Below, one piece after another: positions 37,243 through 45,307 of a stretch of DNA of 64,000 nucleotides. Made by a program: the position numbers and the translations under genes. Where the stretch lies: positions 62,001 to 126,000 of the forward strand of contig JAEULK010000089.1 in assembly GCA_016793775.1 (NCBI GenBank), written 5' to 3'. The stretch's first letter is position 1, and each line of letters opens with the position of its first letter. The DNA is from Sphingopyxis sp. (GTDB taxonomy: Bacteria; Pseudomonadota; Alphaproteobacteria; Sphingomonadales; Sphingomonadaceae). The notes below the pieces were generated by a model that was given only the letters and a program-made list of their open reading frames with translations, did no database searches and had not been told where the DNA came from.

Positions 37243-37270
37243 AAAAAGGGCGGCCCTTCGGGCCGCCCTT
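37243..37270 (-). terminator. Intrinsic terminator of the beta-barrel gene
   Basis: A perfect 11-bp stem (AAGGGCGGCCC/GGGCCGCCCTT) with a 3-nt loop. On the minus strand it is followed by further T residues (CTTTTTCG). It lies about 27 bp after the stop of the minus-strand barrel gene. Confidence 0.85.
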
Positions 37271-37296
37271 CCTTGTTCGTCGCTGTCCGAAAAGGA

Positions 37297-37755
37297 TCAG
37301 AAAGCGAAGCCGACGCCCGCGACGAAGCTGTCGAAGTCGCCGAAGTTGCTGATGAACTGGCGGCGATATTCGACCTTGCCATAGACGTTCGAACCGAACT
37401 TGTGCTGGTATCCGGCACCGACATAGGGATCGTCGATGTCGCTGAAGGTGTAACCGCCGGTCGCGTACAGCTTGCCGTTGGCGCCGAGCTTGGCACCGAT
37501 GCGGCCGCCGGCCGAGAACTGGACGTCGGCGCCATCGACGAGGACCTTGTCACCCGCGACTTCGGCGCCGACGAATGCGGTGTCGCCCAGGTCGAAATCA
37601 TAGCCTGCTGCGAGGCCGAGCGTGCCTTCGTCGATCCCGTTGCCGGTGATCAGGCCGCCGCGAACTTCGACACGGCCTTCGCCGCCTTCGGCAGCGAACG
37701 AGGGGGTGGCGACGACGGCCGAGAGGAGAGCGGCTGCAACTGCGAACTTCTTCAT
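37297..37755 (-). CDS. Small outer-membrane beta-barrel protein (Opacity/porin-like)
   Basis: A 152-aa protein with a standard signal peptide (MKKFAVAAALLSAVVATPSFA) and alternating-hydrophobic strands ending in Phe (FVAGVGFAF), the classical C-terminal barrel signature. Tandem hairpins such as GLAAGYDFDLGDTAFVGAEV and YATGGYTFSDIDDPYVGAGYQHKF fit an 8-stranded OmpX/Opacity-type barrel. It is probably abundant, given its strong terminator. Codons used look highly biased (GCC, GGC, AAG). No specific ligand is inferred. Confidence 0.87.
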   Translation of the reverse strand: MKKFAVAAALLSAVVATPSFAAEGGEGRVEVRGGLITGNGIDEGTLGLAAGYDFDLGDTAFVGAEVAGDKVLVDGADVQFSAGGRIGAKLGANGKLYATGGYTFSDIDDPYVGAGYQHKFGSNVYGKVEYRRQFISNFGDFDSFVAGVGFAF

Positions 37756-37915
37756 TTTGTTTTCCTTTGCTTTGATGGGGCACATTCTTCTTGGAGCGCG
37801 ACCCGGGGCCTAAATGGCGATTTCGACTGTCGCTTCAATGAACGGATCGTTCAGATTGTGACAATTTTCTTACCTGTGTTGTTTTTGCAACACGCGCGTA
37901 AGCCGCTGCAAATGC

Positions 37916-37945
37916 TTGACAGCATGGCGCGGGTGGCGGTTAACT
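37916..37945 (+). promoter_or_regulatory. Sigma-70-like promoter of the caspase locus
   Basis: TTGACA at 37916-37921 and TTAACT at 37940-37945 with an 18-bp spacer lie 20 bp ahead of the EACC1-like gene. The -35 box is perfect, the -10 box weak, so regulated or low expression is plausible. Confidence 0.45.
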
Positions 37946-37965
37946 GCGCCGGACTGGGGGGTGTC

Positions 37966-38349
37966 ATGGCAAGCACGCAGCCTTTGTTGATCCATGTCGA
38001 TAGCCGCGGCGTCGATGACGAGGCGCGCGAGGCGCTGGCGCGCTCGCTCGCGGCCGAGTTCAACGAACATGAAGCCGGGGTCGCCGACCTCGCGCGAACC
38101 GTCGCGCCGCCGGGGTCGAAGGGCGGCGAATGGGCCATGACCGCCGAGGTCGCGATCAGCCTGGGCGCGCTCGCCTCGTCTTGGGCGGTGCCCGCGCTCC
38201 AGCATTGGCTGAAGCGCCAGGATGGCGAAACCACCCTGACGTTGAAAGGCAAGAATGCCGACGGCGAATATTTCGAGGTCAATGTGACCGGCGCCGCGCC
38301 CGACGATGTGTTCAAGAAACTCAACCCCTTCCTCCAGCAGGCCAAATAG
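37966..38349 (+). CDS. EACC1-like effector-associated small protein
   Basis: A 127-aa protein encoded 9 bp before the caspase-family gene, surely co-transcribed. It has an N-terminal segment PLLIHVDSRGVDDEAREALARSLAAEF, then a conspicuous hydrophobic helix (AISLGALASSWAVPALQHWL, about 69-88), and a C-terminal beta-rich tail TTLTLKGKNADGEYFEVNVTG with a final amphipathic helix. This layout is like the effector-associated constant component EACC1 that accompanies caspase or trypsin effectors in bacterial conflict systems. The assignment is by pattern from memory, not by a search. It likely regulates or localises the protease. Confidence 0.65.
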   Translation: MASTQPLLIHVDSRGVDDEAREALARSLAAEFNEHEAGVADLARTVAPPGSKGGEWAMTAEVAISLGALASSWAVPALQHWLKRQDGETTLTLKGKNADGEYFEVNVTGAAPDDVFKKLNPFLQQAK

Positions 38350-38358
38350 GGCGACGGG

Positions 38359-40188
38359 ATGAAGCGCGCGCTGATCCTCGCGACCGGCACCTACGCCGAC
38401 AGCCGGCTCACCCCGCTCAAATCGCCGGTACCCGACGCCGAACGGCTGCGGCTGTTGTTGACCCGCCCCGATGTCGGACCCTATGAGGTGACGATGTTGT
38501 CCGACGCCGACCAGCGCGCGCAGCGGGTGGCGATCGAACGCTATTTCCAGGCGGCGGGCGCCGACGACACGCTGCTGCTCTACCTGTCGGGGCATGGCGA
38601 CAAGGATGCCGACGGCGACCTTTATTTCCTGGCGCAGGACAGTGACCGCGATTTGCTGTCCTCGACCGCGATCGGCGCCAATTTCGTCTCGCGCCAGGCC
38701 TCGCGCAGCCGCGCCAAGCAGAAGGTGTTGCTGATCGACACCTGCTACAGCGGCGCCTTTGCCAAGGGGCATGTCTTCAAATCGGGCGCGGCCACGATCA
38801 GCGCCGAGGATTTCGGAGAAAATGGCGGGCGCGGCACCGCGATCATCACCGCGGCGTCGAGCACCCAACTGGCGAGCGAGGCCGACGCCGGCGGGCGCAT
38901 GCAGTCGCGCTTCACCCGGCATTTGATCGAGGGCATCGAAACCGGCGCCGCCGACGCCAATGGCACCGGGTCGATCACTCTCGACGAATTGTTCGACTAT
39001 GTCCGCGGCGCGCTGCGCAAGGAGGGGCCTGGGCAGGAACCCAAGCGCCTGAACGCGATCGACGGCGACATGGTGATCGCACGCAACCCGGTGCGCCGCG
39101 CACCGCCGCTGCCGGCGGGGCTGCTGCGCCGTGTCGTGAGCAAAAATTGGGAATCGCGCGCCGCGGCGTGCATCGCGCTCAGCGAGATCATATTGCGCGG
39201 CGGCGACGATAAGGCACCTGCGCTCGCCGCGCTGCGGACGCTCGCCAGCGATCCCGACGACCGCGTCAAACGCCGCGCGACGAGCGAGTTGGCGCAGGTT
39301 GGCGAAACGGTCGAGGCACCGGTGGCCACGACTCCGGCTCCGACGCCCACGCCCGCCAAGGTCGAAAAGCTTACCCCGGCGCCCAAGCCGGATCCCAAAT
39401 CGTCAGCCGCCGATGCCGATGCGAACGCCGCGATGCGCGCCGCGCTGCTGATGCGACCGCCGACCGACGGCGGCGCGGGCGACAAGGCGGACATCGAAAG
39501 CGAGGCAGGGATGGGCGACCCCGTGCCGCCCAAACCCAAGCTCGATGCCGTCGCCAAGGTCTTCATCGGGCTGTTCGTGGTGCTGGTGATCGCGCTGCTG
39601 ATCGCGCTGCTCAACCCCGACGATCCGGTCGAGCCCGTCGATCCCGGCCCGACCCCGGTCACGCCCGTCGATCCGCCCACGACCGACACGACGGTGACGA
39701 CCACCGATCCTTCGATGCTCGGCACGGGACCGAGCGACTATGCCTCCTATCAGGTCAGCAGCGTTGCCAATTCGACCCTCGCCGACCAGTGCAATGTCGG
39801 AACCAGCACATCGACTGCCGATGCGTGCAACAGCCTGGGCGTGATGATCGAAAAGGGCGACGGCGGTGCCGCGCCCAATTATATTGTTGCGACGATCCTC
39901 TACGAAAAAGCGTGCTTTTATGGCTCGGTCGTCGGCTGCGCCAATGCCGGCGCGCGGCTGACCGACACCACCGGCGGGGTCACCCCGAACTGGGATCGCG
40001 CGCAGGTCTTTCTGAACGCGGCCTGCAACAAGGACGATGGCATCGGCTGCGAAAAGCTCGGCTGGCTGTACGAGAATCGCATTTCGCCCGACAGCAGTTC
40101 GGCGCTCGCCAGCTACACCAAGGCCTGCACGCTCGGGGTCAGCACCGCCTGCACCAGCCGCGATCGCCTGACGCCGAACGCGATGTAA
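38359..40188 (+). CDS. Transmembrane caspase-family (C14) protein with Sel1/Hcp-like C-terminus
   Basis: A 609-aa multidomain protein. Residues 1-240 are a caspase-fold peptidase: MKRALILATGTYAD first strand, catalytic His79 in LYLSGHGDKD and Cys129 in LLIDTCYSGAF. An EF-hand-like loop (199-210) sits near the end of this domain. Residues 250-314 are HEAT-like helices; 315-395 a Pro/Ala/Lys-rich linker; 397-418 a membrane helix (VFIGLFVVLVIALLIALL). After an acidic-Pro linker, residues 470-600 hold Sel1/Hcp-like repeats with cysteine pairs spaced 8 apart (C519/C527, C556/C564, C590/C598). No signal peptide, and Lys before versus Asp after the helix, indicate protease inside and repeats in the periplasm. 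Substrate unknown. Confidence 0.85.
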   Translation: MKRALILATGTYADSRLTPLKSPVPDAERLRLLLTRPDVGPYEVTMLSDADQRAQRVAIERYFQAAGADDTLLLYLSGHGDKDADGDLYFLAQDSDRDLLSSTAIGANFVSRQASRSRAKQKVLLIDTCYSGAFAKGHVFKSGAATISAEDFGENGGRGTAIITAASSTQLASEADAGGRMQSRFTRHLIEGIETGAADANGTGSITLDELFDYVRGALRKEGPGQEPKRLNAIDGDMVIARNPVRRAPPLPAGLLRRVVSKNWESRAAACIALSEIILRGGDDKAPALAALRTLASDPDDRVKRRATSELAQVGETVEAPVATTPAPTPTPAKVEKLTPAPKPDPKSSAADADANAAMRAALLMRPPTDGGAGDKADIESEAGMGDPVPPKPKLDAVAKVFIGLFVVLVIALLIALLNPDDPVEPVDPGPTPVTPVDPPTTDTTVTTTDPSMLGTGPSDYASYQVSSVANSTLADQCNVGTSTSTADACNSLGVMIEKGDGGAAPNYIVATILYEKACFYGSVVGCANAGARLTDTTGGVTPNWDRAQVFLNAACNKDDGIGCEKLGWLYENRISPDSSSALASYTKACTLGVSTACTSRDRLTPNAM

Positions 40189-41451
40189 TCAGCCGAGCGC
40201 GGCCTGCTTCTCGTCCGCAATGCGGTCGAGTTCGGCGCGGGTCGGCTTGGTTGCGGCGCTTTTCAGCTGTCCGCACGCCGCCATGATATCGCGACCACGC
40301 GGGGTACGCACCGGTGCCGAAATGCCCGCCTTGAAGATCAGACTGCTGAACGCGCGCACCCGCTCGGGGGTCGAACATTCATAAGGCGCGCCGGGCCAGG
40401 GGTTGAAGGGAATGAGGTTCACCTTCGCGGGCAGCTTATACTGCTTGATCAGCCGCACGAGTTCGCGCGCGTCGTCGTCGCTGTCGTTCTTGTCCCTCAG
40501 CATCACATATTCGAAAGTGATGCGCCGGGCATTGTTCGCGCCTGGATAGTCGGCGCACGCCTGCAGCAATTCCTCGATGCCATATTTGCGGTTCAATGGC
40601 ACGATCTCGTCGCGGATGTCCTTCGATACCGCGTGGAGCGACACCGCGAGATTGACCCCGATCTCCTCGCCCGCGCGCGCCATCATCGGCACCACGCCGC
40701 TGGTCGACAGCGTGATGCGCCGCTTCGACAGCGCGAGGCCGTCGCCGTCCATCACGATCTTGAGCGCGCCCTTGACCTCGTCGAAATTATAGAGCGGCTC
40801 GCCCATGCCCATCATCACGATATTGGTCAGCATGCGGCCGTCGGCGGTGTAGTGGCCGACCGCGTCGTCGTCGGCGTCTTCATCTTCGGGTTCATCTTCG
40901 GGGTCGGCGCCGAAGCCCGCCATCGTGCCCTTGGGCCATTCGCCGAGCGCGTCGCGCGCCAGCAGAACCTGCCCGACGATCTCCCCCGCGCCGAGGTTGC
41001 GGACGAGGCGCATCGTGCCGGTGTGGCAGAAACGGCAATTGAGCGTGCAGCCGACCTGGCTGGAGACGCAGAGCGTTCCCCGATCGGCGTCGGGGATGAA
41101 CACCATTTCATATTCCTGGCCGTCGGCGGCGGCGAGCAGCCATTTGCGCGTGCCGTCGCTCGACACCTGCGCCTCGCGCACTGTCGGGCGGCCGATGATG
41201 AAGCGGTCGGTCAGCCAGGGGCGCATCGTCTTGGCGATGTCGGTCATCGCCTCGAAATCGGTGACCCCGCGATGATAGATCCAGTGCCAGATCTGTTTGG
41301 CGCGCAGTCTTGCCGCTTTGGCATCGAGCCCGGCTTCGACCAGCACGCCGCCGATCGCATCGCGGGTCAGCCCGACCAGGTCGATGCGGTTGCCCCCGCG
41401 CAAGGGGACGGTGCCCGTGGTGACGGGGTCGATATGGCCGGGGATCTGCAT
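40189..41451 (-). CDS. rlmN: 23S rRNA (adenine(2503)-C(2))-methyltransferase
   Basis: Radical-SAM enzyme of 420 aa that methylates A2503 of 23S rRNA (and A37 of some tRNAs). The cluster motif is [11 protein letters not shown] (Cys135, 139, 142); [38 protein letters not shown] and the catalytic C-terminal Cys in MAACGQL fit RlmN. The start ATG at 41451 ([10 protein letters not shown]) was preferred over an upstream one. An acidic insertion (about residues 181-207, [14 protein letters not shown]) interrupts the loop before [10 protein letters not shown]. It abuts the caspase stop with no gap. Confidence 0.95.
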   Translation of the reverse strand: MQIPGHIDPVTTGTVPLRGGNRIDLVGLTRDAIGGVLVEAGLDAKAARLRAKQIWHWIYHRGVTDFEAMTDIAKTMRPWLTDRFIIGRPTVREAQVSSDGTRKWLLAAADGQEYEMVFIPDADRGTLCVSSQVGCTLNCRFCHTGTMRLVRNLGAGEIVGQVLLARDALGEWPKGTMAGFGADPEDEPEDEDADDDAVGHYTADGRMLTNIVMMGMGEPLYNFDEVKGALKIVMDGDGLALSKRRITLSTSGVVPMMARAGEEIGVNLAVSLHAVSKDIRDEIVPLNRKYGIEELLQACADYPGANNARRITFEYVMLRDKNDSDDDARELVRLIKQYKLPAKVNLIPFNPWPGAPYECSTPERVRAFSSLIFKAGISAPVRTPRGRDIMAACGQLKSAATKPTRAELDRIADEKQAALG

Positions 41452-41497
41452 GATGGCCACGCATATAGGGAAAGCGCGGCCTTTGTGCAATGCAAAG

Positions 41498-41519
41498 GCC
41501 CTCTCCCGAAAGGGAGGGC
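41498..41519. terminator. Stem-loop between the 114-aa gene and rlmN
   Basis: A short hairpin (GGGAGGGC/GCCCTCTCCC with a bulge, GAA loop) lies just past the stop of the minus-strand 41527 gene and upstream of rlmN. It is followed on the minus strand by CCTTTGC, a weak T tract, so partial termination is plausible. Confidence 0.5.
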
Positions 41520-41526
41520 GGAAAGA

Positions 41527-41871
41527 TCAGTGAGCGCGCGCCTCGCCGAGCGAATCGCCATAGGGATCGAGGCAGCCGACGGGTTCTTCGGGCGGCACGC
41601 CGGCGCATTTCGGGAAGATCGCGTCGAGCCGGCGCTTCAGCGTGTCGTCAAAGGTCGGCTGGTTGGAAATCCGCGGGTTGCACACGGTGAGTTCGGAACG
41701 GATCGCGCCCTTGATCCGCTCGAGCGCGTCGCCGTCCAGTATTCCGGCGTTGAGCAATTCCTCGCACAGCTGGATCAGCCCGACGGTCGTCGCATGCGCG
41801 CGCAGGCCGATGAAATCGAGCGTGCGATGCCGCTCGCGGGCTTCCGCATCACAGCGGCTGGGTACAGTCAT
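41527..41871 (-). CDS. Conserved hypothetical protein, 114 aa
   Basis: No family recognised. It is a cytosolic, helical protein with an initial charged segment (CDAEARERHRTLDFIGLRAHATTVGLIQLCEELLN), a GILDGDALERIKGAIRSEL helix and a C-terminal CAGVPPEEPVGCLDPYGD with two Cys. The first 35 residues could form an amphipathic helix. It lies upstream of rlmN on the same strand, separated by a weak hairpin. Normal codon use for the window supports it being real. Confidence 0.65.
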   Translation of the reverse strand: MTVPSRCDAEARERHRTLDFIGLRAHATTVGLIQLCEELLNAGILDGDALERIKGAIRSELTVCNPRISNQPTFDDTLKRRLDAIFPKCAGVPPEEPVGCLDPYGDSLGEARAH

Positions 41872-42023
41872 TCCGGCATCTCCCTCTCCGTTGCCGTTGC
41901 GACCGAACGGCGCGCCTTCGCGGCGTCTCTCCGTGTCGTTCGCGAGGGATCATGCGCTAATGGAAAGGGGTGGGCAAGCCATTATGTAACTAAGTGTCAC
42001 ATTGGGATGCAGAAACGCAATTT

Positions 42024-42049
42024 CCCCTCCCGTGGTGGAACGGGAGGGG
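42024..42049. repeat. Hairpin related to the suf-operon repeat arms
   Basis: CCCCTCCCGT and ACGGGAGGGG pair around a 6-nt loop just beyond the SDR gene stop. The sequence shares its core with the arms of the elements at 9502-9599 and 13364-13459 but is only a single arm. It may end the SDR transcript; no T tract follows. The rest of 41872-42023 shows no gene. Confidence 0.55.
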
Positions 42050-42058
42050 GGATTGAAT

Positions 42059-42802
42059 TCACAGAGACTTCAGCATCGCCAGTACCTGCGGGAAGCTGCC
42101 ATTCGCTTCGGCGTTGCGCAGCGGCAGGACATTCTGGACCAGGATTTCATCGGGCGTCGGCTGCGCTGCGAACAGGCTCATCACCTCGTCGGCGAAATCG
42201 TCGAGCGGCATATAACCCTCGCGCGTGGACTGGCCGGGCGTCAGGTCGGTGCGCACCGCGGGCGGCGCCAGCTCGATCACCTCGACCTTGCCCTCGAGCT
42301 GGACGCGCAGCGCGACGGTATAGCTGTGCATCGCGGCCTTGGTCGCCGAATAGGTCGGCGCCTTGGGAAAGGGTACAAAGGCGAGGCCCGAGGTGACGTT
42401 GACGATAGCCGCGTCGGCCTGCGCCGCCAGATGATCGACCAGCGCGTCGGTCAGCCGGATGGGCCCCAGGATGTTGGTGACCACGGTCGCCTCGGCCTGC
42501 GCCAGGTTGCGCTTGGTGCCGACATCCTCGGCGTTCATGATGCCGGCGTTGTTGACCAGCACATTGGTCTCCGGATGCTCGGCGACGATTTCCGCGGCGA
42601 AGGCTGCGATCGCCGCTGGGTCGGTGACGTCGAGCGATTTCGCGATCATGTTCGGCCGCCCGGCGATCGCGGCGTCGAGTTTCGCGGCATTGCGCCCAGT
42701 GATGATGACGGCGTTGCCGGCGTCGTGCCAGCGCTGCGCCAGCGCGAGGCCGATGCCCGAACCGCCGCCGCTGATCAGGATGGTGTTTCCTGTGGTCTTC
42801 AT
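42059..42802 (-). CDS. Short-chain dehydrogenase/reductase (DltE-like)
   Basis: NAD(P)-dependent oxidoreductase of 247 aa. The cofactor motif is ISGGGSGIGLALAQ near residue 9, NNAGIMN near 85, the catalytic Ser near VNVTSGLAF and the YxxxK motif YSATKAAMHSYT near 155, so the catalytic residues are intact. It resembles the DltE/YdfG-like classical SDRs. It is divergent from an HxlR regulator (73-bp spacer), a common arrangement for redox or electrophile-inducible SDR genes, so the regulator probably controls it. Confidence 0.92.
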   Translation of the reverse strand: MKTTGNTILISGGGSGIGLALAQRWHDAGNAVIITGRNAAKLDAAIAGRPNMIAKSLDVTDPAAIAAFAAEIVAEHPETNVLVNNAGIMNAEDVGTKRNLAQAEATVVTNILGPIRLTDALVDHLAAQADAAIVNVTSGLAFVPFPKAPTYSATKAAMHSYTVALRVQLEGKVEVIELAPPAVRTDLTPGQSTREGYMPLDDFADEVMSLFAAQPTPDEILVQNVLPLRNAEANGSFPQVLAMLKSL

Positions 42803-42874
42803 GTCTCTTCTCCTTTGGGGGTGGTGAAACACTCTAAATATCCCTATACTCTCCAAATGAAAGAAGGCACCGCA

Positions 42875-43306
42875 ATGTGCCATAGTTACCGGAAAGAAAG
42901 AATTGGATATTCAGCGATGAACCTGCCCGAAAAAAAGCCGCACGACCATCGCGAACCGCTCGATCCGCGCGTCGAGGCGCTCGTCAACGAGCTGATCGGC
43001 CGAGTCGCCGACAAATGGACGATGCTGCTTTTGGAGGTGCTGGAGGATCATGGCATCTGCCGCTTCACCGAACTGGCGCGGCTGGTCCCGGGCATCAGCC
43101 AGAAGATGCTGACCCAGACCTTGCGTGCGATGGAGCGCGACGGGCTGGTCGAGCGCAAGGTGCATGCGGTGATCCCGCCGAAGGTCGAATATCGGCTGAC
43201 CAAATTGGGGCAAGGGCTGGGCGAGGCCTTTTGCGGCGTGTGGCTCTGGGCCGAGGCCAATCTCGACAAGGTCGAGGGCGCGCGCGCCGCGTTCGACGGG
43301 CGCTGA
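42875..43306 (+). CDS. HxlR-family transcriptional regulator
   Basis: A 143-aa winged-helix regulator: LIGRVADKWTMLLLEVLEDHGICRFTELARLVPGISQKMLTQTLRAMERDGLVERK is the classic HxlR/DUF24 domain. Such proteins often sense electrophiles or oxidants through an N-terminal Cys. The start is uncertain: ATG at 42875 follows GAAAGAAGG at 8 nt and adds MCHSYRKER with a Cys; ATG at 42917 (MNLPEKK) has no good ribosome site. It faces the SDR gene divergently, with a possible -10 TATACT at 42846 between them. Confidence 0.87.
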   Translation: MCHSYRKERIGYSAMNLPEKKPHDHREPLDPRVEALVNELIGRVADKWTMLLLEVLEDHGICRFTELARLVPGISQKMLTQTLRAMERDGLVERKVHAVIPPKVEYRLTKLGQGLGEAFCGVWLWAEANLDKVEGARAAFDGR

Positions 43307-43340
43307 AAAAAGATGTGCCCCGCTTTGCGCGAGGGCACAT
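43305..43340 (-). terminator. Intrinsic terminator of the UrcA gene
   Basis: An 8-bp stem (ATGTGCCC/GGGCACAT) with a 12-nt loop that can pair further (GCG/CGC), followed on the minus strand by CTTTTTT. It lies about 32 bp after the UrcA stop and abuts the end of the convergent HxlR gene. Confidence 0.8.
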
Positions 43341-43372
43341 AGGCAGCCTGGAGTGCCTCAGGCTTCAGCGGA

Positions 43373-43702
43373 TTATCTGGCGATCGAGCTGACGCGGATC
43401 GGTTCGCCGCGCGCTGCGCCAGCGACGACGATGTCGGCCTGCGCCGATGCGATCGCCATGGTTTCGCGGCGGCACGCGCGCATGTCGTTCTTACCCGCCA
43501 GGTCGGCGTCCGACGCGGTGCCGCACACTTCGACAGCGGCGCGCCACAGGCGGCGTTCGAGGGTCTTGGTGCCGCGCTCGGTTTTGAGGTCGAGGTCCGA
43601 ATGCTGGACCACCGCGCTGCGCTCGGCGGGCGCGGTCTGGGCGAACACGGGCTGGCCGACCGAGAGGGCGGCGAGCGCGGCGAGGATCAGAAGCTTTGTC
43701 AT
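43373..43702 (-). CDS. UrcA family protein, exported
   Basis: A 109-aa small exported protein of the UrcA family, common in sphingomonads and caulobacters. Signal peptide MTKLLILAALAALSVGQPVFAQ; mature pattern VVQHSDLDLKTERGTKTLERRLWRAAVEVCG, then a second Cys in MRACRRETMAIASAQADIVVAGA. The two Cys probably form a disulfide in the periplasm. The role is unknown. It has its own terminator and stands alone between HxlR and LysR genes. Confidence 0.88.
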   Translation of the reverse strand: MTKLLILAALAALSVGQPVFAQTAPAERSAVVQHSDLDLKTERGTKTLERRLWRAAVEVCGTASDADLAGKNDMRACRRETMAIASAQADIVVAGAARGEPIRVSSIAR

Positions 43703-43853
43703 CTTGTGTCTCCATCGGCCGGCTGAAGAGGAGGGGAGGAAGCCGGTGGAGATGAAATAGACCCCCGCGCCGCGCCGCGGGAGCAACGAGTTTGCGCGGC
43801 CTTTCTGCAAAATTGCAGAATGTGCCGCGCGCCCCTATGACGCACAAGGCATC

Positions 43854-44735
43854 ATGTTCGACTGGAACGACCTCAAATCCTTTCTCGCGGTCGCCGAGAC
43901 CGGCAGCACCCTGTCGGCGGCGCAGGCGCTGCGCGTAAGCCAGACCACCGTCGCGCGCCGCATCGCCGCGCTCGAGGAGGCGACGGGACTCAACCTCTTC
44001 GAGCGGCGGCAGGCGGGCTATGCGCTGACCCCGGTCGGCGAGGCGATGCTGGCGAGCGCGATGGCGGTACGCGACGCCGCCGACCGTTTCGGCGAGGCCG
44101 CGGGCGCGCGCTCGCGCGATGCCGGCGGCACGGTCAGCCTGACCACGATGGAAATCTTCGCGGTCACCGTGCTGCCGCCGATCCTGCGCGACCTGCGCGC
44201 CGCGCACCCCGGCATCCACATCCATCTAGAGACGACCGACGAGCCGCGCGACCTGGCATCGGGCGCCGCAGACATCGCGATCCGCAGCACCAAGCAGCCG
44301 AGCGGCGGCGGCCTCGTCGGACGGCGCATCGCTGATAATCCTTGGACCGTCTATTGCAGCCGCGACTATGCCGACCGCCACGGCATCCCGCACACGCGCG
44401 AGGAACTGGCGGCGCACCCCTTTATCGGCGGCGGCGGCTATGTCTGGGAACCCTATCAGGCCTGGTTGCGGCAGCACCGGCTCGAAGACTCGGTCGCGAT
44501 CAAATATGACACGGGCACCGGCCTGCTCGCGGGGGTGCGCTCGGGCATGGGCCTCACGATCCTGCCCGCCTTCCTCGCCGACCGCGAACCCGACCTCATC
44601 CGCTGCATCCCGCCCAAGACCGAGGATACGACGGGACTCTGGCTGCTGACGCATGAAAGGCTGCGCCATGTACCGCGGGTGCGGATCGTGCTCGATTTCC
44701 TGGCGAAGGAGTTGACGCGGCTGGGGCGGGAGTAG
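43854..44735 (+). CDS. LysR-family transcriptional regulator
   Basis: A 293-aa LTTR: HTH at residues 1-60 (MFDWNDLKSFLAVAETGSTLSAAQALRVSQTTVARRIAALEEATGLNLFERRQAGYALT), then an effector-binding domain with SLTTMEIFAVTVLPPILRDLRAAHPGIHIHLETTDE. The spelling of the HTH is typical for LysR members whose targets are not adjacent. The neighbour upstream is the divergent UrcA gene, about 150 bp away, so it could be a target, but no direct evidence is visible. Confidence 0.93.
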   Translation: MFDWNDLKSFLAVAETGSTLSAAQALRVSQTTVARRIAALEEATGLNLFERRQAGYALTPVGEAMLASAMAVRDAADRFGEAAGARSRDAGGTVSLTTMEIFAVTVLPPILRDLRAAHPGIHIHLETTDEPRDLASGAADIAIRSTKQPSGGGLVGRRIADNPWTVYCSRDYADRHGIPHTREELAAHPFIGGGGYVWEPYQAWLRQHRLEDSVAIKYDTGTGLLAGVRSGMGLTILPAFLADREPDLIRCIPPKTEDTTGLWLLTHERLRHVPRVRIVLDFLAKELTRLGRE

Positions 44736-44809
44736 GCAGGAAGAAGCGATTGCAATACGCCATCGGGCATTGGTTTCGGGTTGCCCGAAAGCCGCCACCC
44801 ACGCCGGCT

Positions 44810-45307
44810 TCACCCCAAACTAGCGCACCCCAAAGCCGCCGCATCGATTGCCGTTGCCGCCCCGCGCAACCGATAAGTATCCGCGATCGAGCCGCCGGTG
44901 GTGCTGACGCTCTCGATGCTCATGCTCGGTGCCGATCGCATCGCGGCGATGATCGCGGCGTCCATCCGGGCGTCGCTCGCCCAGCCATGCGCGCCATTGC
45001 CGGTCAGGATGAAGCGACGGCTGCCGATCGTCAGCCGCAGTTCGCCGCCGACGCGCCGCGCCTTCGACAGGCGGACGTAGAATTGCCCCCGAATGCGGGA
45101 TTTGGGCCAGTAACCGACGCTGGCATAGGCTTTGACCCGCGGCGTGCCGATCGTCGCGGCGGGGGCGGCGATGGCGTAGCAGCGCGGCGTCGCGGAGTCG
45201 CGAAACGCGCCCCAGCCATCGAATACACCGAGCGCGGTCCGCGGCGCCGCGAGCGCCATGGCGGGCGCGGCCGCCAGAAACAGCAAAAAGGGGAGGGCGC
45301 GGCGCAT
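44810..45307 (-). CDS. Exported protein of unknown function, 165 aa
   Basis: Signal peptide MRRALPFLLFLAAAPAMALA, then a mature domain VFDGWGAFRDSATPRCYAIAAP with one Cys pair (PRCY and C-terminal LGCASLG) and a beta-rich region (RVKAYASVGYWPKSRIRGQFYVRLS, FILTGNGAHGWASDARMDAAIIAAM). The layout and the WGAFRDSATPRCYAIA pattern faintly recall the IalB (invasion-associated locus B) family; this is tentative. The start at 45307 was preferred over one 48 bp upstream because it begins the signal peptide. Confidence 0.75.
   Translation of the reverse strand: MRRALPFLLFLAAAPAMALAAPRTALGVFDGWGAFRDSATPRCYAIAAPAATIGTPRVKAYASVGYWPKSRIRGQFYVRLSKARRVGGELRLTIGSRRFILTGNGAHGWASDARMDAAIIAAMRSAPSMSIESVSTTGGSIADTYRLRGAATAIDAAALGCASLG

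Noticed and set aside
37198..37965. Extension of the EACC1-like protein upstream to a long 383-codon frame
   Set aside because: The extension is antisense to the beta-barrel gene and its terminator; the ATG at 37966 has the ribosome site and promoter.
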